A stretch of DNA of 50,625 nt from Halorubrum distributum JCM 10118 (lineage in GTDB: Archaea > Halobacteriota > Halobacteria > Halobacteriales > Haloferacaceae). The stretch lies in assembly GCF_000337335.1 (NCBI RefSeq), contig NZ_AOJN01000023.1:1-50625 (forward strand). The letters are read 5' to 3'. The notes beneath the pieces were generated by a model that worked only from the letters and a program-made list of their open reading frames with translations, made no database searches and was not told where the DNA came from. Each line of letters begins with the position of its first letter. The first letter of the stretch is position 1. The position numbers were made by a program, and so were the translations under genes. Below, one piece after another: positions 16,199-24,054 of the stretch.

Positions 16199-17368
16199 AT
16201 GAAAGCCGTTGTCTATCAAGGCCCGTACGACGTGGCCGTCGAAGACGTAGACGAACCGGAGATAGAACACCCGAACGACGTCGTCGTCGACATCACGACG
16301 TCCTGTATCTGCGGGTCGGACCTCCACATGTACGAGGGACGGACCGCGGCCGAGGAGGGGATCATCTTCGGCCACGAGAACATGGGCGTCGTCAGCGAGG
16401 TCGGCGAGGCGGTCTCGACGCTGGAGGAGGGCGACCGCGTCGTCATGCCGTTCAACGTCTCCTGCGGCTTCTGCCAGAACTGCGAGGAGGGGTACACCGG
16501 CTTCTGTACCAACGTCAACCCCGGCTTCGCGGGCGGCGCGTACGGCTACGTCGCCATGGGCCCGTATCCGGGCGGACAGGCGGAGAAGCTGCGCGTCCCG
16601 TACGCCGACCACAACGCGCTGAAGCTGCCGGAGGGCCGCGAACACGAGGACGCGTTCGCGCTGCTCGCGGACATCTTCCCGACGGGGTGGCACGGCACCG
16701 AGCTGGCGAACCTCGAGTCCGGCGAGTCCGTCGCCATCTTCGGCGCCGGGCCGGTCGGGCTGATGGCCGCCTACAGCGCGAAGCTCAAGGGCGCGGCCGA
16801 GATCTACGTCGTCGACCAGGTTCCGAGCCGACTCGAGTTGGCCGAGGAGCACTGCGACGCCCACCCGATCGACTTCTCCGAGGGCGACCCGGTCGACCAG
16901 ATCATCGAGGAACACGGCGGGATGGTCGACAAGGGCGTCGACGCGGTCGGCTACCAGGCGACCGACCCGGACGACGTCGACACGGAGACGGAGGACTACT
17001 CCTACCAGCCGGCCAAGGAGAACCCGGCGGTCGTGATCAACAACCTCATCCGCGTGGTCCGGCCGACCGGCGAGCTGGGGATTCCCGGACTCTACGTTCC
17101 CGAGGACCCCGGCGCGCCCGACGACATGGCCGCGCAGGGCCGCCTCGGCATCGACTTCGGGAAGTTCTTCGAGAAGGGGCTCAAGTGCGGCACCGGGCAG
17201 TGTAACGTGAAGGAGTACAACCGCTACCTGCGGGACATGATCATCGAGGGCCGAGCCGATCCGACGTGGGTCGTCTCGCACCGCGTGGACCTCGAGGAAG
17301 CGCCCGAGATGTACGAGGCGTTCGACGCTCGCGAGGAGGGCGTCACGAAGGTCCTGCTGGAGCCCTGA
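16199..17368 (+). CDS. Glutathione-independent formaldehyde dehydrogenase-type zinc alcohol dehydrogenase
   Basis: A 389-residue medium-chain zinc dehydrogenase. Catalytic zinc ligands are in TTSCICGSDLHMYEG (Cys near 38) and FGHEN (His-Glu). The structural zinc site is SCGFCQNCEEGYTGFC. The Rossmann motif is AIFGAGPVGLMAAYSA. The insertion around NNLIRVVRPTGELGIPGLY and the C-terminal KFFEKGLKCGTGQCNVKEYN are characteristic of the formaldehyde dehydrogenase/dismutase subgroup. The predicted reaction is formaldehyde to formate with NAD. The divergent formate dehydrogenase would remove the formate. The start codon follows an AT-rich promoter. Confidence 0.9.
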   Translation: MKAVVYQGPYDVAVEDVDEPEIEHPNDVVVDITTSCICGSDLHMYEGRTAAEEGIIFGHENMGVVSEVGEAVSTLEEGDRVVMPFNVSCGFCQNCEEGYTGFCTNVNPGFAGGAYGYVAMGPYPGGQAEKLRVPYADHNALKLPEGREHEDAFALLADIFPTGWHGTELANLESGESVAIFGAGPVGLMAAYSAKLKGAAEIYVVDQVPSRLELAEEHCDAHPIDFSEGDPVDQIIEEHGGMVDKGVDAVGYQATDPDDVDTETEDYSYQPAKENPAVVINNLIRVVRPTGELGIPGLYVPEDPGAPDDMAAQGRLGIDFGKFFEKGLKCGTGQCNVKEYNRYLRDMIIEGRADPTWVVSHRVDLEEAPEMYEAFDAREEGVTKVLLEP

Positions 17369-17396
17369 CTCTCGAGCTACCCCTCACCCGCGTTCC

Positions 17397-17404
17397 GTTT
17401 TTTC
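17397..17404 (+). terminator. T-tract terminator after the formaldehyde dehydrogenase
   Basis: A run of six T residues (17398-17403) in otherwise GC-rich DNA lies about 30 nt past the stop. Archaeal termination needs only such T-tracts. Confidence 0.45.
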
Positions 17405-17420
17405 CAAACCGCGACGCGCG

Positions 17421-17588
17421 TCAGACCCGGAGCCACGCCTTCGGGTGTTCCGCCCTGAGGTGCGACTGGTACCGCGAGACCAGCTCCGGATAGCCGTCGG
17501 CGACGCAGTGCCACTCGCAGAGGTCGCAGCCCCGTTCGACCGCCTCGTCGCCGCCCTGAACGTGTCCGCCGCGTCTGTATGTGACCAT
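17421..17588 (-). CDS. Small C2H2-like zinc-finger protein
   Basis: A 55-residue protein. Residues from about 20 read CDLCEWHC, then after 16-17 residues SHLRAEHP: a Cys2-His2 spacing typical of the tiny haloarchaeal zinc-finger proteins. The start at MVTYRRGG (17588) is chosen as the shortest ATG that keeps the finger; the upstream in-frame ATG at 17648 is less likely. Function is unknown; such proteins may bind nucleic acid or partner proteins. It is convergent with the formaldehyde dehydrogenase gene. Confidence 0.65.
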   Translation of the reverse strand: MVTYRRGGHVQGGDEAVERGCDLCEWHCVADGYPELVSRYQSHLRAEHPKAWLRV

Positions 17589-17785
17589 GGGATTCCCGCC
17601 GCGGCCGCTCCGCGTTGATAGGTACCATACGCCACGGACGGGGTTCACTCTGTCGGCGGTGGAGACGCGCGGCGGCGACCGCAGGAACCCCGCCCCGTCG
17701 CACCTGCCTTGTCGCTCCCGCTCGCCGTACCCGACTCGTCGCTCCCGCCGAAACCGGTATGTCGATCCCTCTCGTGGTGACTCGT

Positions 17786-17938
17786 ATGTGTAAGTACTGT
17801 AACTGGGCGTTCCACGACGAGTGGGGCCAGCTGCTGAAGTACGACGACGTCTACCAGTCGGCGATCGGCGCCGAGACGGAGTCCACCCACGGCTTCCACG
17901 AGGACTGGGACGACCTACAGGCGGAGCTCGGCATCTGA
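17786..17938 (+). CDS. Small CxxC protein
   Basis: A 50-residue acidic protein starting MCKYCNWAFHDEWGQLLKYD. An N-terminal CxxC plus nearby H residues (H12, and HGFHEDW near the C-terminus) could make one zinc site. The start is taken at the ATG directly before the CxxC; the longer in-frame frame from 17615 is a basic, low-complexity shadow. Its size and composition match haloarchaeal micro-proteins. No function is known. It is convergent with the CobW-type metallochaperone gene 10 nt away. Confidence 0.6.
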   Translation: MCKYCNWAFHDEWGQLLKYDDVYQSAIGAETESTHGFHEDWDDLQAELGI

Positions 17939-17948
17939 CGCGGCGGCC

Positions 17949-19103
17949 TCACAGCGGGAACGCCTCGGTCGCCTCCTCGCCGGTCGCCGTCTTCCCGTCG
18001 ACCTCGGCGGTCGCCAGGTCGTCGAGCTCGCCGCGAATCTTCGCCTCGTCCATCTCGCTGCCGATGAACACGAGCCGCGTCCGGCGGTCGTCGTCGGGGG
18101 CCCACTCGCCGATCGGTCCGGCCTGTACCGACGGGCCGGCCTGGCTCACGCCGATGACCTCGTCGGTGCCCGTGACGTTCGCGACGCCCTTCGCCCGCAC
18201 GATGGCGCCGTCCCAGTCGTCGAGCCAGTCCGCGAACGGCTCCGGGTCGAGCGCGTCGGTCGAGCGGTAGACGAACGAGTCGACCCCGTGGGCCGCGGCG
18301 GCCCCCTCGGCGTGGTCGTGGCCGTGCGCGTGGCCGCCTCCTTCTCTCCGGCTCTCGCCCGACGATTCTCCCTCGCCCTCGCTCTCGGCTATCGCCCGCT
18401 TCCACCCCGGCGACCGCTTGGCCGTCTCGAAGTCGAACCGCCCCGTGTCGAGCACGTCGTCCGGATCGACTTCGGAGTAGCTCGTCCGGATCCGCTTCGC
18501 TCGCGGCCCCAGCCGGTCGGCGACCGACTCGATCTCGTCGAGCACGTCGTCGGGGACCATGTCCGTCTTGTTCAACACGAGCACGTCGCAGAACTCGATC
18601 CCCTCGACGAGCACGTCCGCGAGTGGCCGGTCGGCCGCCGGCTCGCCGTCGCCCGGGAGGCTCTCGCCGGCGTTGAACTCCTTCCAGAACCCGTAGCTGT
18701 CGAGGACGGTCACCATCGTGTCGAGCCGGAAGCGCTCGGTCGGGTCGACCTCGCTGTCATCGGTCCCCTCGGTGAACGCCCGCGCGATCGGGATCGGCTC
18801 GGAGATGCCCGACGACTCCACGAGGAGGTAGTCGAACTCGCGGGACTCGGCGAGCGCCGCGGCCTCCGACAGGAGGTCGTCCTGGAGCCGGCAGCAGATA
18901 CAGCCGTTCGAGAGGTCGACGACGCCCTCCTCGTCGTTCTCGCGGGCGACGAGCTCGGCGTCGACGTTCACCTCGCCCATGTCGTTTAAGATGACCGCGA
19001 TCCGCCTGTCGCCGGGGTTCGCGAGGAGGTGGTTCACCATGGTCGTCTTCCCGGCGCCGAGGTAGCCGCTGAGGACCGTGACCGGGATCCGGTCGTCTGC
19101 CAT
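17949..19103 (-). CDS. CobW/COG0523 family GTPase (metallochaperone)
   Basis: A 384-residue cytosolic G3E GTPase. Walker A is GYLGAGKTT near residue 15; the metal-binding GCICC follows at about 68-72; Walker B/switch is LLVESSGISEP; the guanine-specificity motif is VLNKTDMV. The His-rich loop GGHAHGHDHAEG and a CobW C-terminal domain complete it. The His loop points to zinc or another transition metal. The start is at MADDRIPVTVL; the upstream 18 codons are in the divergent promoter. Neighbours are two tiny CxxC proteins and zinc dehydrogenases, which fits a zinc-supply role, though cobalt or nitrile hydratase-type partners are not excluded. Confidence 0.88.
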   Translation of the reverse strand: MADDRIPVTVLSGYLGAGKTTMVNHLLANPGDRRIAVILNDMGEVNVDAELVARENDEEGVVDLSNGCICCRLQDDLLSEAAALAESREFDYLLVESSGISEPIPIARAFTEGTDDSEVDPTERFRLDTMVTVLDSYGFWKEFNAGESLPGDGEPAADRPLADVLVEGIEFCDVLVLNKTDMVPDDVLDEIESVADRLGPRAKRIRTSYSEVDPDDVLDTGRFDFETAKRSPGWKRAIAESEGEGESSGESRREGGGHAHGHDHAEGAAAAHGVDSFVYRSTDALDPEPFADWLDDWDGAIVRAKGVANVTGTDEVIGVSQAGPSVQAGPIGEWAPDDDRRTRLVFIGSEMDEAKIRGELDDLATAEVDGKTATGEEATEAFPL

Positions 19104-19193
19104 GTATGCTACCAGTCCCCACGGTTGTATCAAACGATCGATCGGGACGATCGGCACGAACGTTCATCCGTCCCACCGCCGTACCGCGAGCCG

Positions 19194-19793
19194 ATGGACC
19201 TGAGCGAGTCGACCGTCCGGGACCGTGCCCGGGCGTACGCGGCGGCGGAACCGCTGTACGACGTGGAGCGCCAGCACGTCGAGACGGTCGCGAAGACGTT
19301 CGCCGGCGACGAGTACGGGCGCCGCGACGCGCAGTGGATCGTCCGGTGGTACTTCCGGCGGTACCTCGGCGAGTATCCTGACCGCGAGCGGCGCGAGCGG
19401 GAGGAGGCGTTCCGCGACAACGAGTTCGACGACGTGATCGACGCCATCGACGGCGCCGTCGACGCGGTGGGCGTGAATAGCGACGACTCAGCGAACGTCG
19501 CCGCCGCCCTCGACGCGCTCACCGCGCTCGACGGGGTCGACGTCGCGGTCGCGTCCGGGTTCCTCCAGTTCCTCGCGCCCTCGCGGTTCGTCGCGATCGA
19601 CCGCCGGACGTGGACGGTACTGGCCGCCGCCGGCGAACTCGACGACCCCTACCCGGACCCGCCGTCGGCGGCCGACTACCGGCGGTTCGACGACGCCTGC
19701 CGGGCCGTGACCGACCGGACCGGCGTCGACGCGTGGACGCTGTACCGGGCGCTGTGGCGGTCGTTCGAGGAGCTTCCGGCGGGGACCTCGTAG
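19194..19793 (+). CDS. Conserved hypothetical protein, HhH-glycosylase-like C-terminus
   Basis: A 199-residue acidic protein. The N-terminal part is helical and charged (FRRYLGEYPDRERREREEAF). The C-terminal part (ALDGVDVAVASGFLQFLAPSRFVAIDRRTW) resembles the pattern GV-x-AS-FL-x-P-FxxIDRR seen in helix-hairpin-helix DNA glycosylase-like proteins. No catalytic lysine is evident. The start ATG at 19194 is chosen because earlier frames overlap the divergent GTPase promoter. It ends 4 nt before the convergent yqeC stop. Function is uncertain. Confidence 0.65.
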   Translation: MDLSESTVRDRARAYAAAEPLYDVERQHVETVAKTFAGDEYGRRDAQWIVRWYFRRYLGEYPDRERREREEAFRDNEFDDVIDAIDGAVDAVGVNSDDSANVAAALDALTALDGVDVAVASGFLQFLAPSRFVAIDRRTWTVLAAAGELDDPYPDPPSAADYRRFDDACRAVTDRTGVDAWTLYRALWRSFEELPAGTS

Positions 19794-19797
19794 CGGC

Positions 19798-20529
19798 TCA
19801 CTCCACGACCTCGACGACCGGGTCGTCCGCGATCAGGCGCGTGAGGAGGACGCGCGGCACGTTCGCGCGGAAGAGGATCTCCCCGGCGACCGCCCGGGCC
19901 GCGGCGGCGTCCGCCTCGTCGTCGACCTTGTTCACGACGGGGATCGCGGCCGCGTCGCCGGGGACCCCCTTCAGCCCGCCCGCGGGGCTCGCGAGGACCG
20001 TCGCGACGTCGGCGGGGCGGATCTCGTCGCCGATCTCGCGGCCCGTGATCGCGGCGACCTCCTCCGGCCGGTGGACGAGCTCCTCGGTGAGGGGTTCGCC
20101 GACGACGTGCGCGCTCGCGATCGGGACGACGACGTCCGCGCTCGGCGGGATCTGCGGCTCGTGGTCGCCGGGCGCCTTGAATTCTCGGAGGCGCGCCCCG
20201 TCGGCCTTCACGAGCGTCGCGCCGGGCGCGGCGTCGGCGATCTCGGCGACGGTGTCGACGTCGTACCCGAGGTACCGGTCCGAGCGCTCGCGCTCGGGGA
20301 CCAGCCCGAGCGGCCAGTCGCCGTCCGCCGCCTCCTCGATCGCGGCCGCCGGGTCCTCGGTCACCCGCACCGCGGCAACCCGGTCGTCGAAGATCGGTAT
20401 CCGCACGCTCGCGGTCACGACCGACCGGTCGAGCCGGTCCGCGAGCGCGAACAGCGTCGACTTCTTGCCGCCCGCGCCGACGACGCAGACGGTCGCGTCG
20501 CGGGCGTCGAGCGCGGTCGTCAGGTCCAT
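19798..20529 (-). CDS. yqeC: YqeC-type selenium/molybdenum hydroxylase accessory protein
   Basis: A 243-residue protein. The N-terminal P-loop-like motif VCVVGAGGKKSTLFALADRL, then TASVRIPIF, TLVKADGARLREFKAPGDHEPQIP and PVVNKVDDEAD are hallmarks of YqeC. The family is associated with maturation of selenium- or molybdenum-dependent enzymes. The ATG at 20529 opens directly at MDLTTALDARDATV. It is divergent from an aldehyde ferredoxin oxidoreductase homologue (126 bp apart), so a role in tungsten or molybdenum cofactor handling for that enzyme is a reasonable inference. Confidence 0.85.
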   Translation of the reverse strand: MDLTTALDARDATVCVVGAGGKKSTLFALADRLDRSVVTASVRIPIFDDRVAAVRVTEDPAAAIEEAADGDWPLGLVPERERSDRYLGYDVDTVAEIADAAPGATLVKADGARLREFKAPGDHEPQIPPSADVVVPIASAHVVGEPLTEELVHRPEEVAAITGREIGDEIRPADVATVLASPAGGLKGVPGDAAAIPVVNKVDDEADAAAARAVAGEILFRANVPRVLLTRLIADDPVVEVVE

Positions 20530-20655
20530 GCCCGGACGTTGTCCCGCCCCCGGCCTCACTCTAACGGTCGGAGCCTCGGCCGGAGGGGGCGCCGCGCGGG
20601 CACTCGACCCCAGCGGCGAACAGATTGATACGTCTCCGCCGCGCAGAGTGGCTGA

Positions 20656-22569
20656 ATGAGTCGGCGCCGCACTCGGGTCCTCCGCGTCGACCTCTCGACG
20701 CGCGAGACCGCCCGCGAGCCCGTCCCGCGGGAGTGGCGACGCGACTACGTCGGCGGGAAGGGGCTCGGAGCGCGCTACCTCTACGAGAAGCTGTCGCCGG
20801 GAACGGACCCGACTGCCCCGGAGAACTGCCTCGCGCTTTTCGTCGGGCCGCTCGCGGGATACCTCCCGGGAGAGACGCGCTACGCCGCGGTGACGAAGTC
20901 TCCGCTCACCGGCGGCTTCCTCGACTCCTACGCAGGCGGCGACTTCGCCGACCGCCTCGCGGGGTCGCTCGCAGACTGCCTCGGGCTGCTCGTGACGGGC
21001 GCCGCCGACCGACCGGTCCGGATCGAGGTCGAGGGCGGCCGCGCCCGGATCGAGCCGACCGACGCGTGGGGCGACGACGCTGCCGAGACGGCCGAGCGGT
21101 TCCCTGACGCCGGGGTCGCCTGCGTCGGCCCCGCCGGCGAGCGCGAGGCGGCGTACGCGACGATCGCGAGCGGCGGCGGCGCCCACCACGCGGGCCGCGG
21201 CGGCGCCGGAGCCGTGATGGGCGCGAAGCGCCTCAAATCGGTCGTCGCTCGCGACCCCTCGCCGACGGTTCCGGACGACCTCGCCGCGCTCCGCGACCGC
21301 GACGCCGCGGCCTACGGCGACGAGCCGACCGGCGAGTGGCAGGCGGCCGGCGAGACGGTCGAGACGGTCGACTACGCCAACGAGGTCGGGATCCTCGCGG
21401 CGGAGGGGTGGACGGAGACCGGCTTCGACGGCGCCGACGACATCGGCGTCGAGGCCGCCCTGGAGCGCTCGTCGGGGCGCGAAGGGGCCGACGAAGGGGA
21501 AGGCTCGGACGTCCCCGGCGGCTTCCGGATCGACACGCCCGACGGCGAGGTGGTCCCCCGCGGCGCGGCGCCGATCACGCTCGGCGCGGGCCTCGGCATC
21601 GACGACTTCGACCGCGTCGTCGACCTCTGCGGGGTCTGCGACCGGCTCGGCCTCGACGTGATCGGCGCGGGCAACGCGGTCGCGTGGGCGGTCCGCGCCG
21701 GCGAGGCGGGGATCGTCGACTGTCCGGTCTCGTTCGGCGACGCCGACGGCGCCGAGCGCCTCTTGGAGGCGATCGCGGCCCGCGAGGCGCCGCCGGATCT
21801 CGATGTCGATCCCGACCTGCCGGACGCGCTCGCGGACGGTATCGACGCCGCGGTCGAACGGTTCGGCGGCGCGGGACTCGTGCCGACGGTGAAGTCGATG
21901 GCGCTGCCGGGCTTCGACCCCCGCGCGGCGGTCGGCGTCGCGCTCGCGTACGCGACGAGCGACCGCGGCGCGTGCCACCGCCGCGCGCGGCCGCAGGACA
22001 GCGAGCCCCTCGCCCGGCCGGACCGGTCCCCCGCAGACCGGGTCCGCGACGTGGTCGGCGAGCAGAACGCTCGCTCCGTCCTCTGGAGCCTCGTCGTCGA
22101 CGACTTCGTCGGCGAGGCGGTCTGGACCGACCTCGGCGCGGAGTGGCTCGCGGCGGTCGACCATCCCGCGGTCGCCGACGTCGACCGCGACGGGGACGGG
22201 ACCGACGCCGGCGTCGACAGCGGAACCGACGCCGCCACGCCGGACGAACCGGTCGACGCGCTCGCGGCGACCGGCGAGCGCATCTGGACGCTCACGCGGC
22301 TGTTCAACGCCCGCGAGGGCTTCGACCGCGCGGACGACGCGCTCCCCGCCCCGCTGCGCACCGCCGCGGCCGACGGCACGCCCGGCGTCGACGTCGAGGC
22401 GTTCGACCGCCTGCTGGACCGCTACTACGCGGCGCGAGGGTGGGGAGACCGCGGGCTCCCGACGCCAGCGACGCTCGACCGGCTCGGACTCGCCGGCGTC
22501 GTCGACGACGCGACCCCGCTGGACGAACGCCCGATCGACCCCGTCGCGGCGGCCGAGTCCGACGACTGA
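20656..22569 (+). CDS. Aldehyde ferredoxin oxidoreductase family protein, Fe-S cysteines missing
   Basis: A 637-residue tungstopterin oxidoreductase-family protein. The N-domain matches well: RVDLSTRE, DYVGGKGLGARYLYE, VGPLAG, and the pterin-facing GAGAVMGAKRLKSV. The central LGAGLGIDDFD and LCGVCDRLGLDVIGAG also fit. The [4Fe-4S] ligand cluster expected before this (C-x-C-P-x-x-C around residues 260-300) is replaced by a Ser/Glu/Gly-rich stretch, and the last ligand Cys in the S-L-x-x-C-x-F segment is Asp here (SLVVDDFVGE, about 480). Electron transfer must differ or activity is lost. It is divergent from yqeC. Confidence 0.82.
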   Translation: MSRRRTRVLRVDLSTRETAREPVPREWRRDYVGGKGLGARYLYEKLSPGTDPTAPENCLALFVGPLAGYLPGETRYAAVTKSPLTGGFLDSYAGGDFADRLAGSLADCLGLLVTGAADRPVRIEVEGGRARIEPTDAWGDDAAETAERFPDAGVACVGPAGEREAAYATIASGGGAHHAGRGGAGAVMGAKRLKSVVARDPSPTVPDDLAALRDRDAAAYGDEPTGEWQAAGETVETVDYANEVGILAAEGWTETGFDGADDIGVEAALERSSGREGADEGEGSDVPGGFRIDTPDGEVVPRGAAPITLGAGLGIDDFDRVVDLCGVCDRLGLDVIGAGNAVAWAVRAGEAGIVDCPVSFGDADGAERLLEAIAAREAPPDLDVDPDLPDALADGIDAAVERFGGAGLVPTVKSMALPGFDPRAAVGVALAYATSDRGACHRRARPQDSEPLARPDRSPADRVRDVVGEQNARSVLWSLVVDDFVGEAVWTDLGAEWLAAVDHPAVADVDRDGDGTDAGVDSGTDAATPDEPVDALAATGERIWTLTRLFNAREGFDRADDALPAPLRTAAADGTPGVDVEAFDRLLDRYYAARGWGDRGLPTPATLDRLGLAGVVDDATPLDERPIDPVAAAESDD

Positions 22570-22608
22570 CGGGCGGAAAAACCGTGCTCTCCGGCCGACG
22601 CGGACCCC

Positions 22609-22950
22609 TCAGCGGCGCAGTCCCCCCTCGGCTTTGATCCGCATGATGTGCCGGACGTTGAGATAGATCTCCTCCGGGGACGTCTCCTCCTCGTCGTCGT
22701 ACAGGTCCGAGACGCGGTAGAGGACCGCCGAGAGCTGCTTGCTCTCCGAGCTGTCTCCCCGAACGTCCTCGGCCACGTCGCGGAGGAACTCCCGCACCTC
22801 GTCGTCCGCGGCGAACTCCGCGTCCGACGCCTCGTCCGGTACCACCGGATCGACGCCCGCGGCGGCGAGGGGGTCCTCGCGGTCGGCGGCGGCACCTCCC
22901 GCCTCGGCGCCCCCCTCGGCGTCTGGGGCGTCGTCGCCAGCGTCGGTCAT
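22609..22950 (-). CDS. Conserved haloarchaeal hypothetical protein
   Basis: A 113-residue very acidic protein. The N-terminal 50 residues are low-complexity Ala/Glu/Asp. The C-terminal 60 (EVREFLRDVAEDVRGDSSES, then VLYRVSDLYDDEEETSPEEI and NVRHIMRIKAEGG) are helical and conserved in character. Its ATG overlaps the Mrp stop by four bases (ATGA), so it is translated from the Mrp transcript. It may be a partner of the Mrp ATPase; no known domain is recognised. Confidence 0.75.
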   Translation of the reverse strand: MTDAGDDAPDAEGGAEAGGAAADREDPLAAAGVDPVVPDEASDAEFAADDEVREFLRDVAEDVRGDSSESKQLSAVLYRVSDLYDDEEETSPEEIYLNVRHIMRIKAEGGLRR

Positions 22951-23990
22951 CGCCCCTCGCTCACCCCCCGACGCCGGACGACACCGGCGTTGTTCGCGAC
23001 GTTCTCGACGAGCACCTTGAACGCGTCCGCGGTCTCGCCGTCCTCCAGGACGACGGGCTCGCCGTCGTCGCCGCCGGTGCGCACCTCCGGGTCGAGCGGG
23101 ATCCCGCCGAGGAACGGGAGGTCGTGCTCCTGCGCGAGCGCCTTCCCGCCGCCGGAGCCGAATATCTCGTGGAAGCCGCCGCAGTCCGGACAGCGGAAGC
23201 CGGCCATGTTCTCGGCGATGCCGAGGACGTTCGTGTCGTGTTTGCCGAACATGCGGAGCCCCTTCACCGCGTCGTCGAGCGCCACGTCCTGCGGCGTCGT
23301 GACGATCACGGCGCCCGTCAGCGGGAGCGTCTGGAGGATCGTGAGCTGGGTGTCGCCGGTGCCGGGCGGCAGGTCCATCACGAGGTAGTCGAGCTCGCCC
23401 CACTCGACGTCCTCGACGAGCTGGGTGATGATCTTGTGGACCATCGGGCCGCGCCAGATGACGGGGTCGTCCTCGCCGGTGAGGAAGTCCATGCTCATCA
23501 GCTTCACCCCGAACCGCTCGGGGGGAACGATCGTCTCGCCGTCGGTCTCGGGACGCTCCTCGGCCGACACCATCCGCGGCACGTTCGGCCCGTACACGTC
23601 GGCGTCGAACAGGCCGACGCGGGCGCCCAGTTGGGAGAGCCCGGCGGCGAGGTTCACCGCCACGGTCGACTTCCCGACGCCGCCCTTCCCGGAGGCGACC
23701 GCGATCACGTTCTGGACGCCGGGAAGGACCTGCTCGTCTGCCGAGAGGTCGTCCGGGATCGACGCCGACAGCTCCACGTCGAGGCCGGTGTCCGCCAGCG
23801 CCTCGCGCACGTCGTCCGCGACGGCCGACTCGTTCGGCGAGAAGGGGGCGCCGAGCGCGAGCGACACGCGGACCGTCCCCGCGCCCTCGTCGACCTCGAC
23901 GTCGTTCACCAGCCCGAGCGAGACGATGTCGTCGCCGAGGTCGGGGTCCCGCACGTCCGCGAGCCGCTCCCGCACGTCCGCTTCGTTCAT
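22947..23990 (-). CDS. Mrp/NBP35 family P-loop ATPase (Fe-S carrier)
   Basis: A 347-residue cytosolic protein. An N-terminal DUF59/MIP18-like domain (about 1-85: RDPDLGDDIVSLGLVND) is followed by a deviant Walker A AVASGKGGVGKST, VGLFDADVYGPNVPRM, MDLPPGTGD (Walker B) and the CxxC FRCPDCGG near residue 275. These bind and hand on [4Fe-4S] clusters to apo-proteins. The ATG is at MNEADVRERLADV. It forms an operon with the overlapping small acidic protein downstream. Nearby Fe-S/Mo enzymes could be clients. Confidence 0.93.
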   Translation of the reverse strand: MNEADVRERLADVRDPDLGDDIVSLGLVNDVEVDEGAGTVRVSLALGAPFSPNESAVADDVREALADTGLDVELSASIPDDLSADEQVLPGVQNVIAVASGKGGVGKSTVAVNLAAGLSQLGARVGLFDADVYGPNVPRMVSAEERPETDGETIVPPERFGVKLMSMDFLTGEDDPVIWRGPMVHKIITQLVEDVEWGELDYLVMDLPPGTGDTQLTILQTLPLTGAVIVTTPQDVALDDAVKGLRMFGKHDTNVLGIAENMAGFRCPDCGGFHEIFGSGGGKALAQEHDLPFLGGIPLDPEVRTGGDDGEPVVLEDGETADAFKVLVENVANNAGVVRRRGVSEGR

Positions 23991-24054
23991 GCTCGGGGGG
24001 AGGGCCGTGGGTCGAATAAGGGTTCTGTCACCCGATCCGCCCTCCGGTGGGCGG

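Noticed and set aside
19798..22164. 788-codon minus-strand frame spanning yqeC and most of the AOR-like gene
   Set aside because: Only the C-terminal 243 codons have haloarchaeal composition and YqeC motifs; the rest is Arg-rich and antisense to the AOR-like gene.
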